From: an uncultured Alphaproteobacteria bacterium
GTDB lineage: Bacteria; Pseudomonadota; Alphaproteobacteria; HIMB59; GCA-002718135
Assembly: GCA_902619055.1 (NCBI GenBank)
Contig: CACNCW010000001.1
Coordinates: forward strand, 25,223-89,222
Direction: 5' to 3'
Length of the DNA stretch: 64,000 bases
This document shows positions 45,343 to 54,948 of the stretch, piece by piece. Within the stretch, counting starts at the first letter, position 1. Every line of letters starts with the position of its first letter. A model generated the notes under the pieces. That model was given only the letters and a program-made list of their open reading frames with translations. It was not told where the DNA came from and did not search any database. The position numbers and the translations under genes were made by a program.

Positions 45343-46116
45343 ATGCATATCAATATTGAAAAGGTTTCTCATCAATATGAAACTAAACAAGGTATGCTTC
45401 CTGTTTTAAAGGATCTTTCCCTATCAATTAAAAGAAAAGGTTTTACTGCTATAGTTGGACCTTCAGGTTGTGGAAAATCTACAATAACTAGATTAGTCAG
45501 TGGATTAATTAAACCAAATCAAGGTAGTATTTTTATTTCAAATAAAAAAATTACATCCCCACTTTCTACAGTAGGAATGGCTTTTCAAAATCCAGTTTTG
45601 TTAGAATGGAGAAATGTAATTAAAAATATAATTCTCCCCCTTGAGATAGTATCAAAAAATATGACTTATAATCAAAAGAGATCGAATGCATTAGATCTAC
45701 TTAAGTTAGTGGGATTAGAAGAATTTGAAAATAATCTACCATCTGAATTATCTGGTGGGATGAAACAAAGAGTTTCACTTTGTAGATCTTTAGTTCATAG
45801 TCCAGAGGTCTTAATTTTAGATGAACCTTTTGCAGCTCTAGATGCATTTACAAAAGAAGATTTGTGGGATGTAATGCACAAATTAAAAAAAGAAAGAGAC
45901 TTCACATGTATTTTAATTACTCATGATTTAAGAGAAGCTGTTTATTTAGCTGATCAAGTAATTGTTTTATCCGGAAGACCAGCTTCATTACAATACGATG
46001 TCAAAACTAATTTTAATGAAGAAAAAAAAATCTCTGATTTATATTCATCAGAAGTTTCACAATTACTTGCAACACTTAGAAATCAAATTGAAATAGCTCA
46101 GAATAAAAATGATTAG
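45343..46116 (+). CDS. NMT1/SsuB-type ABC transporter ATP-binding protein
   Basis: Cytoplasmic ATPase of 257 residues, like SsuB/TauB/NrtD. Walker A GPSGCGKST near 39-47, Q-loop FQNPVLLEWRNV, signature LSGGMKQR near 138-145, Walker B VLILDEPFAALD near 158-169, and H-loop ITHDLREA. It overlaps the permease gene by eight bases and follows the inverted repeat after the binding-protein gene. Confidence 0.93.
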   Translation: MHINIEKVSHQYETKQGMLPVLKDLSLSIKRKGFTAIVGPSGCGKSTITRLVSGLIKPNQGSIFISNKKITSPLSTVGMAFQNPVLLEWRNVIKNIILPLEIVSKNMTYNQKRSNALDLLKLVGLEEFENNLPSELSGGMKQRVSLCRSLVHSPEVLILDEPFAALDAFTKEDLWDVMHKLKKERDFTCILITHDLREAVYLADQVIVLSGRPASLQYDVKTNFNEEKKISDLYSSEVSQLLATLRNQIEIAQNKND

Positions 46117-46867
46117 AATCAATAATTTTATTATACCTTTATTTAGTCTTATAATTTTTTGTTTGTTATGGGAATTGTTGGTTTGGTATAATAATTGGCC
46201 AAATTATAAAATGGCTTCCCCTTCAGATTTATGGCCAGCATTTTGGAAATTTAAACATCTTTTTTTTATATATGGATGGGAAACATTTTGGAGAACCGTT
46301 GTAGGATTAATATTATCAGTTTTAGTAGGATTAAGTTTAGGTATTTTGATGGGGTTTTCAAAAACTATAAGAATAGGCTTATATCCAATCCTTGTTGGTT
46401 TTAATGCCATTCCTAAAGCAACAGTAGTCCCAGTAATTGCATTAATATTTGTGGGTATGCACAATATGAATACAATTATAATTGTAATTCTTATTTCGTT
46501 TTTTCCCATCTGTGTTTCTATTTCGATTGGATTATCAACTTTGGAAAGAGAATATGAAGATATACTTTTATCTTTAGGTGCAAATAAATTTGAGATTTTT
46601 TATAAAATTGCTTTACCAAAAACATTACCAGAATTTTTTGGAGCATTAAAAGTGTCAACAACACTTGCGTTTATTGGAACTAATTTAATGGAGATTATTG
46701 AACCACATGGAAAAGGATTAGGGCATTTGTTTGATAGTGGAAAAATTAGTGCAGATTATCCGTTAATGTTTGCAGTATTGATTACCTTAGCTGTTATGGG
46801 AATATTTTTATATTATATTGTAGTTTATCTTGAAAATATTTTTGCTGGTTGGGCCATTAGAAAATAA
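46109..46867 (+). CDS. NMT1/SsuC-type ABC transporter permease
   Basis: Inner-membrane permease of 252 residues with about six membrane segments. The EAA-type loop reads YEDILLSLGANKFEIFYKIALP near 148-169 (shown as motif LGANKFEIFYKIALP). The N-terminal WELLVWYNNWPNYKMASP and GISLG-like LGILMGFS are typical of SsuC/TauC. It completes a three-gene importer. A 53-base AT-rich gap separates it from the convergent DUF2794 gene; I see no hairpin there. Confidence 0.92.
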   Translation: MIRINNFIIPLFSLIIFCLLWELLVWYNNWPNYKMASPSDLWPAFWKFKHLFFIYGWETFWRTVVGLILSVLVGLSLGILMGFSKTIRIGLYPILVGFNAIPKATVVPVIALIFVGMHNMNTIIIVILISFFPICVSISIGLSTLEREYEDILLSLGANKFEIFYKIALPKTLPEFFGALKVSTTLAFIGTNLMEIIEPHGKGLGHLFDSGKISADYPLMFAVLITLAVMGIFLYYIVVYLENIFAGWAIRK

Positions 46868-46920
46868 AGTTTAGAAAGATAAATTTAATTATATAAATTG
46901 TTAATTAAAATTGTTTATAT

Positions 46921-47250
46921 TTAATTTACTAACTTAAAAATATTTCGATTTAAAGATGATATCAATGCGTCTAAACTTTCAAATTTCTTGTTTTGATTTT
47001 TTGATTTTAAATTATAAAAAATTTTTCTTTTTTTTCTCTCTAGTGATTTATTTAGTATGCATTCTGGAGACGCTAAACTATGTTTAAATATGTAAAAAAA
47101 TGCATTATTTTTATTAAAATCAATAGCATAATCTTTCCATTCTCCATTAGAAACTCCTTTAGAATAAAGATTTAGGATTTTGGTGAGTTCATCTTTGGAA
47201 AAGTAGAGATTGTGATTGTTAGTTGAAGCACTAGATGTTACTAAGCCCAT
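46921..47250 (-). CDS. DUF2794 family protein
   Basis: A 109-residue protein matching the alphaproteobacterial DUF2794 pattern: LYFSKDELTKILNLYSKGV near 15-33 (F-x-ELxxIL-x-LY), GEWKDYAIDF near 36-45 and a hydrophobic FFYIFKHS. Function unknown; the family is widespread in alphaproteobacteria and a useful clade marker. It is divergent from the redoxin gene across 24 bases. Confidence 0.85.
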   Translation of the reverse strand: MGLVTSSASTNNHNLYFSKDELTKILNLYSKGVSNGEWKDYAIDFNKNNAFFYIFKHSLASPECILNKSLERKKRKIFYNLKSKNQNKKFESLDALISSLNRNIFKLVN

Positions 47251-47274
47251 AAATTAAGAATATAATAAAAACTA

Positions 47275-47826
47275 ATGCCTGTAAATGCCCCAAATTACAA
47301 TTTAGATGTTTTAGCGCCATCTTTTAATCTTAAAAATATTAATGATGACATGGTTTCTTTGAATAATGCAAAAGGATTAAATGGTACTGTTATTGTTTTT
47401 ATATGTAATCATTGTCCATATGTTAAAGCAATTGCAAGTAGATTAAAAAAAGATGCTGATGAGTTACTTAAGCATTCAATAAATACAATTGCCATTATGT
47501 CTAATGATGTAATTAACTATCCCGATGATTCATTTGATAATATGAAAATTTTTTCTGATAAATATAAATTTAATTTTCCGTATCTTTATGATGAGACACA
47601 AGAAGTGGCAAAAAATTATAATGCTGTTTGTACTCCTGATTTTTTTGGTTTTGATAAAGACCTAAAATTAAAATATAGAGGCAGAATAGACTCAGGTGTA
47701 ATGAATGCAACTCAAAATTCAAATATTGAAAGAGATCTTTTTAATGCAATGATTAAAATCAAAAATGAGGGAGTAGGGCCAACAAATCAGATGAATAGTA
47801 TTGGTTGTTCAATAAAGTGGAAATAG
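47275..47826 (+). CDS. Thioredoxin-fold redoxin (AhpC/TSA-like) protein
   Basis: A 183-residue thioredoxin-fold protein with CNHCPYVKAI near 44-53, so two cysteines separated by two residues, as in a disulfide-active group of cytosolic AhpC/TSA-like proteins. YDETQEVAKNYNAVCTPDFFGFD near 103-125 carries the cis-proline region (VCTPD). No signal peptide. Likely peroxidase- or thiol-related; the partner is unknown. It is one base from the YfgM-like gene, starting the run to der. Confidence 0.82.
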   Translation: MPVNAPNYNLDVLAPSFNLKNINDDMVSLNNAKGLNGTVIVFICNHCPYVKAIASRLKKDADELLKHSINTIAIMSNDVINYPDDSFDNMKIFSDKYKFNFPYLYDETQEVAKNYNAVCTPDFFGFDKDLKLKYRGRIDSGVMNATQNSNIERDLFNAMIKIKNEGVGPTNQMNSIGCSIKWK

Positions 47827-47827
47827 T

Positions 47828-48493
47828 ATGAGTGAAGAGAATAAAAATAATAGTTTATTAAAAAAAATACAAAATTTTATTTTTACAAATTACATACAAT
47901 TAATAATTTCATTAGTTATTTTACTAATTATATTTATTGGTTTCCAAACATACAATTATTTTAAAATTCAAGGTATTAAAAGTTCGAGTATAAGTTTTTT
48001 TGATATTATCAATGAAAATCAAGATAATTTAAGTAATTTAGAAAACTTAATTGATGATGATAATATTTTTTCAATTTTATCAAAATTAAAATTAATTAAA
48101 CAAAATAATGAAAATAAAAACTTTAGTTACTCTAATGAATTGTATAACGAATTACTTTCTTCATCAAATTTAGATGATCTATATAAATCGGCTATTGCTG
48201 CAAACGCTTCATACACAATGATCAATGCATCTTATCAGGACAACACAAATAACTATTTAAATGATATATCAATTTATATAAATAATATAGATGAAGAGTT
48301 GGATGGTTATTTTTCAATTAAAAAAGAATTAGAATATTTATTAATCATTACAGAAATTGATTTAAATAAATCTGAATATAAAAATAATTCAAAAGCTTTG
48401 GATAAATATAATGAAATATTTAATTCAAGTTTAGTTTCTGCCTCTATAAAAGAAAGAGTGAAAAAGATTCATGAGTTTCAGCTATATAAGTAA
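47828..48493 (+). CDS. YfgM-like TPR membrane protein (TPR_21/DUF2133 type)
   Basis: A 221-residue protein with a short cytoplasmic N-terminus, one membrane segment (about residues 22-41, YIQLIISLVILLIIFIGF) and a periplasmic helical, probably TPR-like region. In many proteobacteria such a gene precedes bamB and der, as here; YfgM interacts with the Sec translocon and periplasmic chaperones. Sequence similarity is low and the assignment depends on architecture and gene order. It overlaps the BamB-like gene by 23 bases. Confidence 0.72.
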   Translation: MSEENKNNSLLKKIQNFIFTNYIQLIISLVILLIIFIGFQTYNYFKIQGIKSSSISFFDIINENQDNLSNLENLIDDDNIFSILSKLKLIKQNNENKNFSYSNELYNELLSSSNLDDLYKSAIAANASYTMINASYQDNTNNYLNDISIYINNIDEELDGYFSIKKELEYLLIITEIDLNKSEYKNNSKALDKYNEIFNSSLVSASIKERVKKIHEFQLYK

Positions 48494-49715
48494 AATATCG
48501 GTATATTTATCTTTCATATTTATTATTTCATGTCAGGATACAATTTCATCATTAAGAAATAATGAAAATATAGTTTCTTCTGAAAACACTTTTCAATTTG
48601 AAACAGAAAAATTTTTAGATTTTAGTTTATTTGAACAGAATGAAGAAAACGTAATTGATAATTATTCATATAATCCATCAGATTATAATTTTTTAAATAA
48701 AGATCTGGCTGTTTTGAAAATTAATAACTATGAATCAAAATATAATAACAATAGCCCAATAAATGTTATATTTCTTGAGGAAAGTATTTACTCTATAAAT
48801 AAAGATGGTGATCTTCTAAAGTTCGATTTAAATAGTGGAAAGTTAATTGAAAAAATAAATATTGATTTAAATCGAGTAAAAAAAGTACCTATTTCTTTCT
48901 CACTTTTCAACAATGATTTCATTATTGCATTTATATCAGGAGAAGTTGTTAAAATTAATAAACTAGGACAAGTTATTTGGTTATTTGAAAATCAAGATTT
49001 ATTGAATACTCCAGTCAAAATATTTGATGATTATCTAATAATTTTATATCCAGAAAAAATCGTTTTTTTATCGACTCTAAGTGGAGATATAATTTATGAG
49101 AAAGCCTTTCAATCAAGTAATATAATTCAATCATCAGGAGGCAAGATTGAAAATTATTTTAATATTGTTTTTTTTATACTTCCTAATAGTGAATTTAATT
49201 CTATAGATACATACTTATTTGAGGAACATAGTTTAAATTTTGATAGTATTGAACTTAATACCTCGTTAAATAATCTAAAAGATCGAATACATATTTACAA
49301 AAATTTTCTAGTTTATTTTGATGATGGAAATATTATTCATACTTACGACATAAATAAAAACAAAATTATATTAGTTGATTTTAAAATTAATAACTCGTCT
49401 TCAGCTATTTTATTTAATAATTCACTTATTTCTAAAAATGAAAATTTTATTGAATTCTATAACATTGAGAATGGAAATTTATTCTCAAGAATTAATGTCA
49501 ACAAAATACTAAATAAAAAATCAAAAATAATAAATTCTATGATCATAAATAAAAAAATGCATTTATTTACAGATAATGGTGAAATACTTATTTTATATCA
49601 AAATCTTGAAATTCAAGAAATAGTAAATCTTAAAATTAAAAAAATTAATAAAGTTTACAATTATCAAAATAAAATTTTTATAAGTACTGAAAAAGGTATT
49701 ACTTATATTTATTAA
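48471..49715 (+). CDS. bamB: BamB-like outer-membrane lipoprotein (PQQ-type beta-propeller)
   Basis: A 414-residue protein with a lipoprotein signal peptide: hydrophobic SVYLSFIFIIS then a lipobox cysteine at C21 (FIISCQD). The body consists of repeating beta blades such as YSINKDGDLLKFDLNSGKLIEKI and VKINKLGQVIWLFENQ, which suggests a PQQ-like propeller. BamB helps the BAM complex insert outer-membrane proteins. The gene order YfgM-like/BamB/der supports the identification despite heavy sequence divergence. One base separates it from der. Confidence 0.78.
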   Translation: MSFSYISKISVYLSFIFIISCQDTISSLRNNENIVSSENTFQFETEKFLDFSLFEQNEENVIDNYSYNPSDYNFLNKDLAVLKINNYESKYNNNSPINVIFLEESIYSINKDGDLLKFDLNSGKLIEKINIDLNRVKKVPISFSLFNNDFIIAFISGEVVKINKLGQVIWLFENQDLLNTPVKIFDDYLIILYPEKIVFLSTLSGDIIYEKAFQSSNIIQSSGGKIENYFNIVFFILPNSEFNSIDTYLFEEHSLNFDSIELNTSLNNLKDRIHIYKNFLVYFDDGNIIHTYDINKNKIILVDFKINNSSSAILFNNSLISKNENFIEFYNIENGNLFSRINVNKILNKKSKIINSMIINKKMHLFTDNGEILILYQNLEIQEIVNLKIKKINKVYNYQNKIFISTEKGITYIY

Positions 49716-49716
49716 A

Positions 49717-51006
49717 ATGAATATACTAATTTTAGGCATGCCAAATGTAGGCAAAACATCATTGTATAATTTAATTACAAATAAAAATAAAAATATAATT
49801 CATGATACTATAGGCACAACAAGAGATTGGCATGTATCTCCTCTTAAATCAAATGACAATATTGACGTATATGATACACCAGGAATAATTAATCAGAATA
49901 GTTTTCTTACAGATAGTGTCAGTAAGATAATAAGAAAAATAGATATTTTTGTTTATGTTATTGATTATAAAGATGAGAATTATTTTACAGATAAGGAATT
50001 GATCAATGAATTAAGAAAATTAAATAAGGAAATATTGGTTATAATTAATAAGGATGATAATTTTAAACAAGATAAAAAAATTGATGACCTTGGTATACAG
50101 AATACATTTTACATTTCATGCGCACATAATATTGGCATTGATAGCTTTCTAAATTTTCTATCAAAATATGATGTTAAAGAAAATAAGTTAATAAATTATG
50201 ATTTTTCTTTAGGATTATTTGGAAAAACAAATGTAGGGAAAAGTACTTTATTAAACAAATTAGTAGGATTTGAGAGATCAATTGTTAGTAATAAACCAAA
50301 AACCACAACTGATATCGTTTCATCTTCATATAAATTTAAAGGAAATACATATTCAATTAAAGATACTGCAGGTTTAATAAAAAAAAATAAAATTGACAAA
50401 AGTAGCCTTGATTTTTATGTAACCAAGCAAACTTTATCAATTATAAATGAAATTAATCTAAATATTTTTATCATTGATATTGAACAAGGCTTTGATAATC
50501 AATCAAAAAAAATATTTAATTTAATATATCAAAAGTCTAATATTTTATTATTTATAATTAATAAAATTGATTTAATTAAAAAAAATAAGAAAAAAATAAT
50601 TAATGATTTAATTAAAGATATTAATTATGAATTTTCACAATCAAAAAATATAATTATTATTCCAATTTCGACACTTTATAAGAAAGATATTTTATTTTTA
50701 AAAAATAAAATTCGTGATCTTATTTTAGATTTGAATAAAAATATATCAACTTCCCAGATTAATAAATGGTTAAATCATGTTGTTGAAAATAATTCTCATC
50801 CAAGGATAAATGGAAAAGAAGTAAAATTTAAATATGGTACTCAAGTTTCAATTAATCCTTTAACAATAAAAATTTTTTCAAATTTTTCTAAAGAAATTTC
50901 AAATTCATATAAAAGATACTTACTTAACAACTTTTATAATTTCTTTAAAATTAAAAGTAGAAATTTAAAAATTTTATTTTCTAAATCTAAGAACCCTTAT
51001 GTTTAG
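49717..51006 (+). CDS. der: GTPase Der (double-Era-like ribosome assembly factor)
   Basis: Two tandem GTPase domains plus a C-terminal KH-like domain, 429 residues, somewhat short. Domain 1: GMPNVGKTS (7-15), DTPGI and the NKDD of G4; domain 2: GKTNVGKST near 168-176, DTAGL and NKID. The first P-loop has Met where most Der proteins have Arg (GRPNVGKS), a mild departure. The KH-like end includes VKFKYGTQVSINPLTIKIFSNF (near 366-387). It acts in 50S subunit assembly. Ends three bases from the convergent cvpA. Confidence 0.93.
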   Translation: MNILILGMPNVGKTSLYNLITNKNKNIIHDTIGTTRDWHVSPLKSNDNIDVYDTPGIINQNSFLTDSVSKIIRKIDIFVYVIDYKDENYFTDKELINELRKLNKEILVIINKDDNFKQDKKIDDLGIQNTFYISCAHNIGIDSFLNFLSKYDVKENKLINYDFSLGLFGKTNVGKSTLLNKLVGFERSIVSNKPKTTTDIVSSSYKFKGNTYSIKDTAGLIKKNKIDKSSLDFYVTKQTLSIINEINLNIFIIDIEQGFDNQSKKIFNLIYQKSNILLFIINKIDLIKKNKKKIINDLIKDINYEFSQSKNIIIIPISTLYKKDILFLKNKIRDLILDLNKNISTSQINKWLNHVVENNSHPRINGKEVKFKYGTQVSINPLTIKIFSNFSKEISNSYKRYLLNNFYNFFKIKSRNLKILFSKSKNPYV

Positions 51007-51009
51007 CAA

Positions 51010-51555
51010 TTATTTATCTGTAATAGTATAACTATCAATAATAGTATTATTATATTCAGAAATTTTATTAAGAATATTTGAGTTTTCTACAAAAAATAAA
51101 TGAAAATTTTTTAATATCTCAACATCATTATTATCAGTTAAGTACAACACGCTGCTATAAATTATATAAGAAAATATAATACCATATAAAGTGCCAAAAA
51201 ACTTATCAATTATTATGCCTAAAATTTGTTTATCTAAATCGCTATTTAAAAATTTTCTTATTCTTTTCAATATTAACAAACTTATTAAAAAAATTATTGG
51301 TATTGAAATAATTATACTTACAACACTAACAAATTGTTCAAATCTTTGTAAAAAATTTATATTTAAGAGTTGTACACTTAAAAAATCTGAAAGATATTTA
51401 TAACTATATATGGTCACAAATACAGAACCTACCCATGTTAATAGCCCTAATATTGAATTAATAAAGCCTTTCCAAAAACTAAAAATAACAATTACAATGG
51501 TTAAAATTAATATTACATAATCGAAAAATATTAATTCAAAGTTAAAAAAAATCAT
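51010..51555 (-). CDS. cvpA: CvpA family membrane protein
   Basis: A 181-residue protein with four hydrophobic segments (about 10-28, 33-52, 72-95 and 110-130), the SFWKGFINSILGLLTWVGSVF-like start (SFWKGFINSILGLL) and a conserved GTLYGIIFSYII segment. CvpA proteins are linked to colicin V production and envelope stress; their mechanism is unclear. It is coupled to the MMPL gene by an ATGA overlap. In other alphaproteobacteria cvpA follows radA and precedes purF; neither is seen here. Confidence 0.86.
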   Translation of the reverse strand: MIFFNFELIFFDYVILILTIVIVIFSFWKGFINSILGLLTWVGSVFVTIYSYKYLSDFLSVQLLNINFLQRFEQFVSVVSIIISIPIIFLISLLILKRIRKFLNSDLDKQILGIIIDKFFGTLYGIIFSYIIYSSVLYLTDNNDVEILKNFHLFFVENSNILNKISEYNNTIIDSYTITDK

Positions 51556-53903
51556 TTTTGAAATTTCAATATTGATGGTAAAGTAATTAACACTCCTATC
51601 ATAGCAAATATCATTGCTAAACTGGTAAATAGCCCAAAATAAACTGTTGGAACAAAGTTAGATACACAAAGAGTAAGAAATCCTGCCGTTATTGCTATAG
51701 TTGTAATTAAAACTGCATTGCCTACAGTTAAGTGTGTTTTTTCAATCATTTCGCTATAATTTGTTCCTAATTTCAAATTTTCTTTGTAACGATAAATATA
51801 ATGTATTGTGTTATCAACCGCTATACCAATAGATATAGCTGCAATAGTAATTGTCATTATATCAAGTGGTATTTTTAGTAATCCAATTATGCCAAGAATA
51901 AAAGTTGAAGCTAATATATTTGGTATTATTCCGATAATACTTAATTTAAAGGATCTAAATAATATTACAAACATTATAAATATGGATAAAATTACAAAAC
52001 CTAATGATTTAATTTGTGAGCTAAATAAAGATTTTAACATGTTATTATATAGCACTAATAAGCCGTTTACTTTGAATTCTTCCAAGTTATCGAATTCATT
52101 CAATAAATAAGAATTAATGTCATTTATAAGATCATTTCTCTTAATATCTTTAGAGTCTTTTACTCTTGTAGAAATTTTTATCATGTTATTTTCAACGTTT
52201 AGATAAGGATCAATTAAATCAGTTTTATAATCAAGAGGTATTTCATTATACAATACTGATAATTCAAACATTGATAACTCATTTTTGTTTATTTGATTTG
52301 CTGTGTCTATAAGTGAATAAATTGAGGTAACTTTTCCAATTTCTACTCTATTTTCTAAAAATTGATGAATAGATTTAATTGTTTCAATTTTTTCATTTGT
52401 GAACCAAACATTGTTTTCAACTTCAAACAGATCACCTGAGAAAAAATCATCTTCAATTTCTAATTCGTCTTCTTCCTCAAGATTAATGTTAGCTTCCAAT
52501 TTCTTTTCATCATTCTTGAATTTAAGAATAATGTCTAATGGTGTAGTACCTCCTAATTCATTATCTATAAGATACATTCCTTTATAAATTTCTGTATTTT
52601 TTTTAAAATATTTTACAAAGGAGTTTTCTACATTCAAATTGGTAATTCCATATAGTGAAATGAAAAATATTAAAATGTTTAATCCAAGGATATATTTACT
52701 ATTCTTATACGCAAAAGGATAAAACGATTTTAAAAAACTCAAATTTTGAGAATAATTTTTTTCGTCTTTTGAGAAAAAAGAGATAATTAGAGGTAAGATT
52801 ACAAATGATGAAATTAGAACTATTAATAATGCTACTATCATTATAATTCCAAAATCAATTACTGGCTTAATATCTGATATTACAAGTGATACAAAAGCAA
52901 CAATTGTAGTGAGAAAGGTATAAAAACATGGCCAAAACATCATACTAAAATTTTCAATAATTTTAATGTCCCTTTGTAAATAATTATTCATTATATGAAC
53001 ATTCATAGAAATAGATAAAACAAACATTAAGGATAAAAAGTTTGCTGAAACTGCCGTAATTTCAAAATTAATAAAACCAGCTAAACCTATTGAAAAATAA
53101 ACTGCACAAATAGAAGTAAATAAAATAGCAAATACCCATTTTACTCTTCTAAAAATTAAGAAAAGAATTAAAATTATAATTAAAAGAACAATTAAACTGA
53201 ATGTTAAAATATCATTCTTTACATAAGAAATAACATCGTTAGATATCATTTCTACTCCACCTAAATAGTATGTAAAATTTTGATTACTATTAATAATAAT
53301 ATTTCTAATTTTTTTTATTAATTCGTTTCTTTCTTTGTCTATTTCTGTTTTTATTTTGTAATATTTTCCTTGAGATAGATATAAATCTTTGTTTTCTTTA
53401 AGATCTACAGCCTTACTATCTTCATTAAGAAAAATTATTATAGAAGTTATATTTTTATTCTCATTAATAATTTGATTACTATATATAGGGCTCTTTGCAA
53501 ACTCGTTTAAAACGTCTTTAATTTCAAACTTAGTATCTAATATGGTTTCATAATTTTCGTTTGCTAAATCTAAAAGATCAGTTTTATTTAAAAGAAGAAT
53601 AGGGGCTTTATTGATATTAAAAACAGAATAAACCTCTGGTAATGCATATAATTTTTTGCTTATCTTCTCGATTTCATTTAATAAAAACTTATCTATTTTA
53701 TCTTTACTTTTGATAGCTATAATAAGACTGCTTTTTGTAGGAAACAGATCTTGATAATAAGAAAAATATTTAAAATCCTCATCATTTTGTGATACCAAAC
53801 TATCAGAAGACGCATCAATTCTAAAATCACTTAAGTAAAAACTTGTAAATATTAACGATAGGAAAACAAAGATTAATAAAATGATTTGTAATTTTTTAGT
53901 CAT
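51552..53903 (-). CDS. MMPL/RND-type transporter (HAE3-like)
   Basis: A 783-residue RND protein with about 12 membrane segments in two halves, each preceded by a periplasmic domain; smaller than drug pumps and closer to the HpnN/HAE3 group that handles hydrophobic lipids or hopanoids. The second half has GIIPNILASTFILGIIGLLKIPLDIMTITIAAISIGIAVDNTIHYIYRY (motif AVDNTIHYIYRY near 687), with the Asp of the proton relay. An acidic stretch EEEDELEIEDDFF lies near 470. Start chosen at ATG 53903, eight bases inside the alr end; the longer TTG start at 53927 is less likely. It occupies the position of radA between alr and cvpA. Confidence 0.85.
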   Translation of the reverse strand: MTKKLQIILLIFVFLSLIFTSFYLSDFRIDASSDSLVSQNDEDFKYFSYYQDLFPTKSSLIIAIKSKDKIDKFLLNEIEKISKKLYALPEVYSVFNINKAPILLLNKTDLLDLANENYETILDTKFEIKDVLNEFAKSPIYSNQIINENKNITSIIIFLNEDSKAVDLKENKDLYLSQGKYYKIKTEIDKERNELIKKIRNIIINSNQNFTYYLGGVEMISNDVISYVKNDILTFSLIVLLIIILILFLIFRRVKWVFAILFTSICAVYFSIGLAGFINFEITAVSANFLSLMFVLSISMNVHIMNNYLQRDIKIIENFSMMFWPCFYTFLTTIVAFVSLVISDIKPVIDFGIIMIVALLIVLISSFVILPLIISFFSKDEKNYSQNLSFLKSFYPFAYKNSKYILGLNILIFFISLYGITNLNVENSFVKYFKKNTEIYKGMYLIDNELGGTTPLDIILKFKNDEKKLEANINLEEEDELEIEDDFFSGDLFEVENNVWFTNEKIETIKSIHQFLENRVEIGKVTSIYSLIDTANQINKNELSMFELSVLYNEIPLDYKTDLIDPYLNVENNMIKISTRVKDSKDIKRNDLINDINSYLLNEFDNLEEFKVNGLLVLYNNMLKSLFSSQIKSLGFVILSIFIMFVILFRSFKLSIIGIIPNILASTFILGIIGLLKIPLDIMTITIAAISIGIAVDNTIHYIYRYKENLKLGTNYSEMIEKTHLTVGNAVLITTIAITAGFLTLCVSNFVPTVYFGLFTSLAMIFAMIGVLITLPSILKFQK

Positions 53904-54948
53904 ATTTCCTATAAACTCTTCTACCAATAGAGGTCAAAACTTCATTTGGTATTGTTTTGCACATTTTTGCAAATTTATCTATTTTGTGTTCATCATTAAT
54001 AATATCTAAATACATTCCTATTTTTAAATCATTACTGGATTTTGAAATATCAACTGTAAATGTATCCATTGAAATTCTACCAATTATTTTAAATCTATCT
54101 TTTTTAAAATAAACATAACCATTATTACTTAATGATCTCGGTATGCCATCTTCATATCCAAGACCTAAAATAGCAACTTTGATTGTGTTTTTGGTTTTAT
54201 ATGTTCTACTGTAACCAACATATTGGTTTTTTTGAATATTTTTAATTTGTATAATTTTTCCTTTTAAATTTATTACATTTTTAATATTTTTACCTAATTT
54301 GTTATTCTCAAAACCTCCATAAATACCTATTCCGGGTCTAATCATGTCATACAAAAATGATTTACTTAAAACTGAGCCATGAGAATTCGCTAAACTAAAT
54401 ATAACTTCATTATTAAATTTATTTTTTAATTTTGTAAAAATTTTTTTTTGTTTTAAATTGTAACTATTTTTATATTCATCTGCACTGGATAAGTGACTTA
54501 TAATTAATTGTATATTTTTATTTTTAAAATCTATTTTGTTTATTTTCTGAACTGGCACTCCTAGTCTATTTATTCCTGTATCAAAATGAATAGCAAATTT
54601 TAATCTAGTTTTTTTAATTTTTTCATATTCTTCTATACTATTAATGACTGGTATAAGATTTGAATTAAAATATTTATTTAAATTGTAGTCTTGTAATCCA
54701 TTGAGAACATAAATTTTTATTGATTTATTTTTATTTTTTAATCTTAATCCTTCTTCTAAAGTCGCAACAAAGAAACTCATACATTTATTTTTAATAAATA
54801 AATTGAATATTTTTTTATCTCCTAAGCCATATGCATTAGCTTTTATTGTAGGTGCAACAATTAAATTTTTTTTAAGTTTTCTAAAAAAATTATAGTTATA
54901 AATAAGATTTTTGGTATTGATATTGAGAATGGCACTTTTTTTAATCAC
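53896..54948 (-). CDS. alr: Alanine racemase
   Basis: PLP enzyme making D-alanine for peptidoglycan, 350 residues. The PLP lysine is K36 in APTIKANAYGLG, and the tyrosine base is in GYSRTYKTKN near 251-260. DTGINRLGV near 128-136 is the barrel motif. The start is GTG at 54948, overlapping the dnaB stop (GTGA), so it is translationally coupled to dnaB, an order seen in other alphaproteobacteria. The overall sequence is AT-driven, with many Lys, Ile and Asn residues. Confidence 0.95.
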   Translation of the reverse strand: MIKKSAILNINTKNLIYNYNFFRKLKKNLIVAPTIKANAYGLGDKKIFNLFIKNKCMSFFVATLEEGLRLKNKNKSIKIYVLNGLQDYNLNKYFNSNLIPVINSIEEYEKIKKTRLKFAIHFDTGINRLGVPVQKINKIDFKNKNIQLIISHLSSADEYKNSYNLKQKKIFTKLKNKFNNEVIFSLANSHGSVLSKSFLYDMIRPGIGIYGGFENNKLGKNIKNVINLKGKIIQIKNIQKNQYVGYSRTYKTKNTIKVAILGLGYEDGIPRSLSNNGYVYFKKDRFKIIGRISMDTFTVDISKSSNDLKIGMYLDIINDEHKIDKFAKMCKTIPNEVLTSIGRRVYRKYD

